Below, one piece after another: positions 61,273-64,000 of a DNA stretch of 64,000 nt. The stretch spans positions 62,001 through 126,000 of IMG/VR virus record IMGVR_UViG_3300046694_000136, one strand, 5' to 3'. Under the pieces are notes generated by a model. The model saw only the letters and a list, made by a program, of their open reading frames with translations. It made no database searches and was not told where the DNA came from. The first letter of the stretch is position 1; each line of letters starts with the position of its first letter. The translations under genes were made by a program, and so were the position numbers. Source of the stretch: a virus.

Positions 61273-62280
61273 ATGAGTTCAGGTAACAAGACTCAATTGG
61301 CTGTTTGCCTTGAACAGCATCTGGAACTGTCGCGGTCTAACGATGAGCTGGGCCGTATCGGTCGTAGTCTCATTGCGGTGGCCGGGACTGAAGACTTCCA
61401 GAACGTTAAGGACAATGCAGTCAGCGCGTTGAACGCTGTAGGACGCGGGCTGTTCGCTGCGGGTAAATGGGTAGGCGGTGGTACTCTCGACATCGCCTTG
61501 AAAGGGTTCACTGTTGCAGGTAACCAACTGAGTAAGTCTTTCTCGGAAAACGGTACGCTCATTAAGAACGTGCTGAAGGACGTTGCTAAGACGTCGGATA
61601 AAGACCTCAAGGTTCCTGCGGCTAAAGCGTCCCTGATCACAGTCTCGGGCGATGCCAGTCATATCCTTCAAGACATGGAGGTGTTGGCCAAGGCACTCGA
61701 GCTGTGGGTTGCGCACAACAAAGACGTAATGAACTTTCTGGATAAGGAACTCATTACTCTGAAGAAGCTGAAGTCTGCCAACAAGGCTGAACAGATCCAT
61801 GCGATCATCGATGAGTTCGAAGGGTTGAAGTACCCTGAGTTCAAGTTGGGGAACAACATGGGTAAAGCTGTTAAGTCGGACGTGCTTCCGGGTGGCCGTG
61901 TCTTTATCTTCTCTGATGAGGGCACCCCGAAGTACTCTATGGGTGGCGATGCTCCTTCTGGTGAGGCCAAAACCTTGATGATGTCGAAGAGTGAAATCTC
62001 CGATGTCATGAACAAATTGGATAAGGTTAACGAACTCCATTTGAAGGTTAAGGAATCCTATGACGGTTACACGGCTTTCATCAAGTCGTGGGCTGATATG
62101 GTCAAGGGTGTCGATGGCAACCTGAGCCAGTTGGACAAGGTCAGCAAAACGATCCTTGGTGAATGCGAGAAACTCATGAGCGGCAATCAAGGCGCACTCG
62201 CATTTTATAGCGGATTCACTCCACGTGTTGTCGGCTATGTCGACAAGTACATTCATGGTGTGCTTGGGGTCTTCGCTTAA
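61273..62280 (+). CDS. Inner-head/ejected virion protein, paralogue D (335 aa)
   Basis: AGGGG before ATG. AVAGTE-DFQ (35-43) corresponds to the GTE motif of paralogues A-C; a second GAE-GF site is missing. Following it are SALNAVGRGLFAAGKWVGGG (about 51-70), amphipathic and glycine-rich, and a helical Lys-rich body. Predicted cleavage after Glu40 would remove a basic/acidic 40-residue leader. Virion localisation inferred from the family. Confidence 0.58.
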   Translation: MSSGNKTQLAVCLEQHLELSRSNDELGRIGRSLIAVAGTEDFQNVKDNAVSALNAVGRGLFAAGKWVGGGTLDIALKGFTVAGNQLSKSFSENGTLIKNVLKDVAKTSDKDLKVPAAKASLITVSGDASHILQDMEVLAKALELWVAHNKDVMNFLDKELITLKKLKSANKAEQIHAIIDEFEGLKYPEFKLGNNMGKAVKSDVLPGGRVFIFSDEGTPKYSMGGDAPSGEAKTLMMSKSEISDVMNKLDKVNELHLKVKESYDGYTAFIKSWADMVKGVDGNLSQLDKVSKTILGECEKLMSGNQGALAFYSGFTPRVVGYVDKYIHGVLGVFA

Positions 62281-62315
62281 TTGTTTATAAACAACCCTCT
62301 CTTTCGTTAACGAAA
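62281..62315. promoter_or_regulatory. Two adjacent 14-bp palindromes before an abundant late gene
   Basis: TTGTTTATAAACAA (62281-62294) and TTTCGTTAACGAAA (62302-62315), both perfect, fill the 47-bp gap before the 62328 gene. Could be operators, a late promoter, or short RNA hairpins. Confidence 0.45.
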
Positions 62316-62327
62316 AGGATACACGAA

Positions 62328-63662
62328 ATGTCGAAATCCCATCTTGACTACCTGATGATGGTATCTGGTACTGAAAGCCTGAACGGTGGCGACACTGGCG
62401 GCGAGAACATCGATACCGGCGCTGGCAACCTGGGCGGCGGTAACACCGACACCAGCAACATCGAAGCCGTCATCGAAGAAGCACGCGCCGATACCGCCGA
62501 AGCTCAGGTTGTTGTTGAGCAAGCGGCACAAGCAGCTGAAGCTGCTGCTGAAGTCCTGGAACAACACGAAGAAGTTCTGCAAGAACTGACCGAAGAAGTG
62601 GCCGGCGTTGAATCGATGCGCACTGGCGCTACCACCTTCAACGGCATCGCGTTCGCCGATCGCTACAACCGCTGCGTTAAGCTGAACGCCCAACTGGGTG
62701 GCCGCAACTTCAACCTGTGCGGCGCTGAATCCCTGAACGACCTGGCCACTGCCAAGCTGTTCGCTGTTGCTGGTGTCGAAGGCTTCATGGACACCATCAA
62801 GGCCGGCGCAAGCAAGGCGATCGAGTTCATCAAGGGCATCTTCAACTCCATGATCAACTTCTTCGTTGGTCTGAAGTCCACCGCCGACGGCCTGGAGCGT
62901 CAAGCCAAAACCCTCGCGACCACCATCGCCGAGAAAGCGCCGAAGTCGACCATTAAACTGGGCGCCTGGAACATCGGTTGCGACTACGCCAACGCTGGCC
63001 TGAAAGGCATCGACGGCATCCTGCACGCCGGTGTGTTCGACCTGATCTCCAGCTCCCTGCCAGCCTTCATGGACCTGAGCAAGAAACTGGACGGCATCGA
63101 CGTAGGTCAGTTCCGCACTGCCTACAAGAAAGTGACCGACGACATCAAGGAACTGGCCAAGGCTGCTGGTAAGCCAAACGTCAGCCAGACTGCCGACAAG
63201 ACTTCGGTCCTGATGGTTCACGCTGGCTTCCGCGTCTTCGCTGCTTTCAGCGAGAAGTTCGAAACCGAAGCTGAAGCTGTTTCCGCTGCTCGTTCGATCA
63301 AACTGACCTTCGGCAAAACCGACGACGCCGGCAAGTTCACCAAGGGCGAAACCGAGCTCAAGGCAAGCAAGGGTCAGCTGCAAAGCACTCTGAAAGGCGT
63401 GCACGATTACGTGGCCGAGCTGCGCGACAGCAAAGTTGCTGCCAAGTTCTCGAAAGCTGAACGTGACCGCGTCATCGGCACCCTGAACGTCCAGATCAAA
63501 GGCGACCACAGCGAAAGCGACGGCAAGCGTGATCAGGCGAAGAAAGCAATCGAGCTGTGCAAAGCGATCTACGTGTCGGCCTCCGGCCTGACTTCGTCCG
63601 TCGACCGCCTGTACATCTACCTGGCCAACCAGATCCTGGGCGCTGTTAAAGCTCACTTCTGA
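62328..63662 (+). CDS. Inner-head/ejected virion protein, paralogue E (444 aa)
   Basis: AAGG before ATG. VSGTES (12-17), a Gly/Asp/Asn-rich spacer, an Ala/Glu coiled-coil leader (about 45-90), EVAGVE (90-95), LCGAES (130-135) and FAVAGVE-GFM (145-154). Then follows KAGASKAIEFIKGIFNSMIN (158-177), close to the helix in paralogue A. Several S/A/G-x-E sites suggest stepwise processing, with the last before the mature body. Codons are the most strongly biased in the window, implying very high copy number. Own terminator. Confidence 0.65.
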   Translation: MSKSHLDYLMMVSGTESLNGGDTGGENIDTGAGNLGGGNTDTSNIEAVIEEARADTAEAQVVVEQAAQAAEAAAEVLEQHEEVLQELTEEVAGVESMRTGATTFNGIAFADRYNRCVKLNAQLGGRNFNLCGAESLNDLATAKLFAVAGVEGFMDTIKAGASKAIEFIKGIFNSMINFFVGLKSTADGLERQAKTLATTIAEKAPKSTIKLGAWNIGCDYANAGLKGIDGILHAGVFDLISSSLPAFMDLSKKLDGIDVGQFRTAYKKVTDDIKELAKAAGKPNVSQTADKTSVLMVHAGFRVFAAFSEKFETEAEAVSAARSIKLTFGKTDDAGKFTKGETELKASKGQLQSTLKGVHDYVAELRDSKVAAKFSKAERDRVIGTLNVQIKGDHSESDGKRDQAKKAIELCKAIYVSASGLTSSVDRLYIYLANQILGAVKAHF

Positions 63663-63682
63663 TTGCCATCGGTGCGTTGAAC

Positions 63683-63716
63683 CTAACCCGCCTGCCCTAA
63701 CCGGCAGGCGGGTTAG
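63683..63716 (+). terminator. 14-bp perfect terminator
   Basis: CTAACCCGCCTGCC / GGCAGGCGGGTTAG with a six-base loop, followed by TCTTCTTTCTATTT. Confidence 0.82.
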
Positions 63717-63778
63717 TCTTCTTTCTATTTGCATTTTGATGCTATGTGCTAATTATCCACTCGATAGGTAACTCACAC

Positions 63779-64000
63779 ATGAACGGACAAAGTGTGGCTC
63801 CTTTACGGTATATCGTTACCCCGACTCTGAAAGATATTTCTGATCAGGACCGGGAAGAATTCGAAGCCGCTGAAGCACAGCCGGTAATGGCAGAACTCTC
63901 TGCCGAGAACGATCAGGTAAGCGGTACTGAAAAGTACTACAACTACATCCTCCACTCGCAAGCTCTGGTTTCCGCTGAGCTGGGTAGTGTCACCGGTGCT
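63779..64000 (+). CDS. Processed virion protein family member, 3'-truncated
   Basis: ATG at 63779, 74 codons in the window (MNGQSVAPLRYIVTPTLKDI...), open at the window end. Acidic leader followed by VSGTEKYYNYILHSQALVSA (47-66), matching VAGTESLTNAQVYLGSVLA of paralogue B in spacing. It is therefore the next member of the family. A weak GATAGG precedes the start. The rest of the gene lies outside the window. Confidence 0.6.
   Translation, partial: MNGQSVAPLRYIVTPTLKDISDQDREEFEAAEAQPVMAELSAENDQVSGTEKYYNYILHSQALVSAELGSVTGA

Noticed and set aside
1-64000. tRNA genes, CRISPR arrays, insertion sequences
   Set aside because: No cloverleaf-like sequence, spaced repeats or transposase gene was noticed; a dedicated tRNA scan could not be run.

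Overview
The window is a stretch of a jumbo bacteriophage genome of the phiKZ type (nucleus-forming phages, Chimalliviridae). Four things support this. It encodes a chimallin-like nuclear shell protein (17901-19886) and a divergent phage tubulin PhuZ (9504-10469). It carries multisubunit RNA polymerase fragments in the same order as phiKZ gp55-gp68-gp71/73-gp74-(gp75 helicase)-gp80. Copies of the phiKZ early-promoter element TATATTAC precede the expected early genes. The codon usage of the most highly expressed genes fits a Pseudomonas-like host, but the host cannot be settled from the sequence. No tRNA, IS element or CRISPR array was seen.

Layout. 1-2092: C-terminal part of an intein followed by the large terminase (5' end outside the window). 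2149-6540: five minus-strand genes, probably structural. 6541-9066: a 480-bp AT-rich divergent region, then three tandem HslV/proteasome-like Ntn hydrolases with one small gene between them. 9067-16476: PhuZ, a run of small early genes, the polymerase (motif B/C) half of a family B DNA polymerase, and two tandem paralogous small genes. 16522-30976: one minus-strand gene, chimallin, RNAP beta' N-terminal part, an Mre11/SbcD-like nuclease, a protein with an SSB-like tail, the likely fifth nvRNAP subunit, a candidate nuclear import factor, and a protein whose C-terminus resembles that of chimallin. 31460-39209: RNAP beta C-terminal part, beta' C-terminal part, SF2 helicase, and a paralogous pair of which one copy is fused to another gene. 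39277-41476 (minus): a virion-RNAP beta' C-terminal fragment and an unknown protein. 41516-64000: mostly virion and assembly genes. These include a candidate -1 frameshift gene pair, a family of proteins with S/A/G-x-E processing motifs, the exonuclease/motif A half of the DNA polymerase on the minus strand, a membrane zinc metallopeptidase, and two large minus-strand structural genes.

How the genes work together. The early promoters (recognised in phiKZ by the injected virion RNAP) lie in front of the Ntn hydrolases, PhuZ, the small genes, chimallin, the fifth nvRNAP subunit and the RNAP beta gene. This arrangement would build the nucleus, the spindle and the second RNA polymerase. The late region lacks this promoter element and supplies capsid, inner-body and tail components. 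Transcription units are closed by unusually perfect GC-rich hairpins, most of them between convergent genes and so able to act in both directions.

The points most worth a second look are: the DNA polymerase split between motifs A and B with its halves 32 kb apart; a U_UUU_UUU slippery heptamer that would fuse a structural gene to a downstream frame lacking a good start; the triplicated Ntn hydrolases; and the shared C-terminal peptide of chimallin and the 29462-30976 protein.
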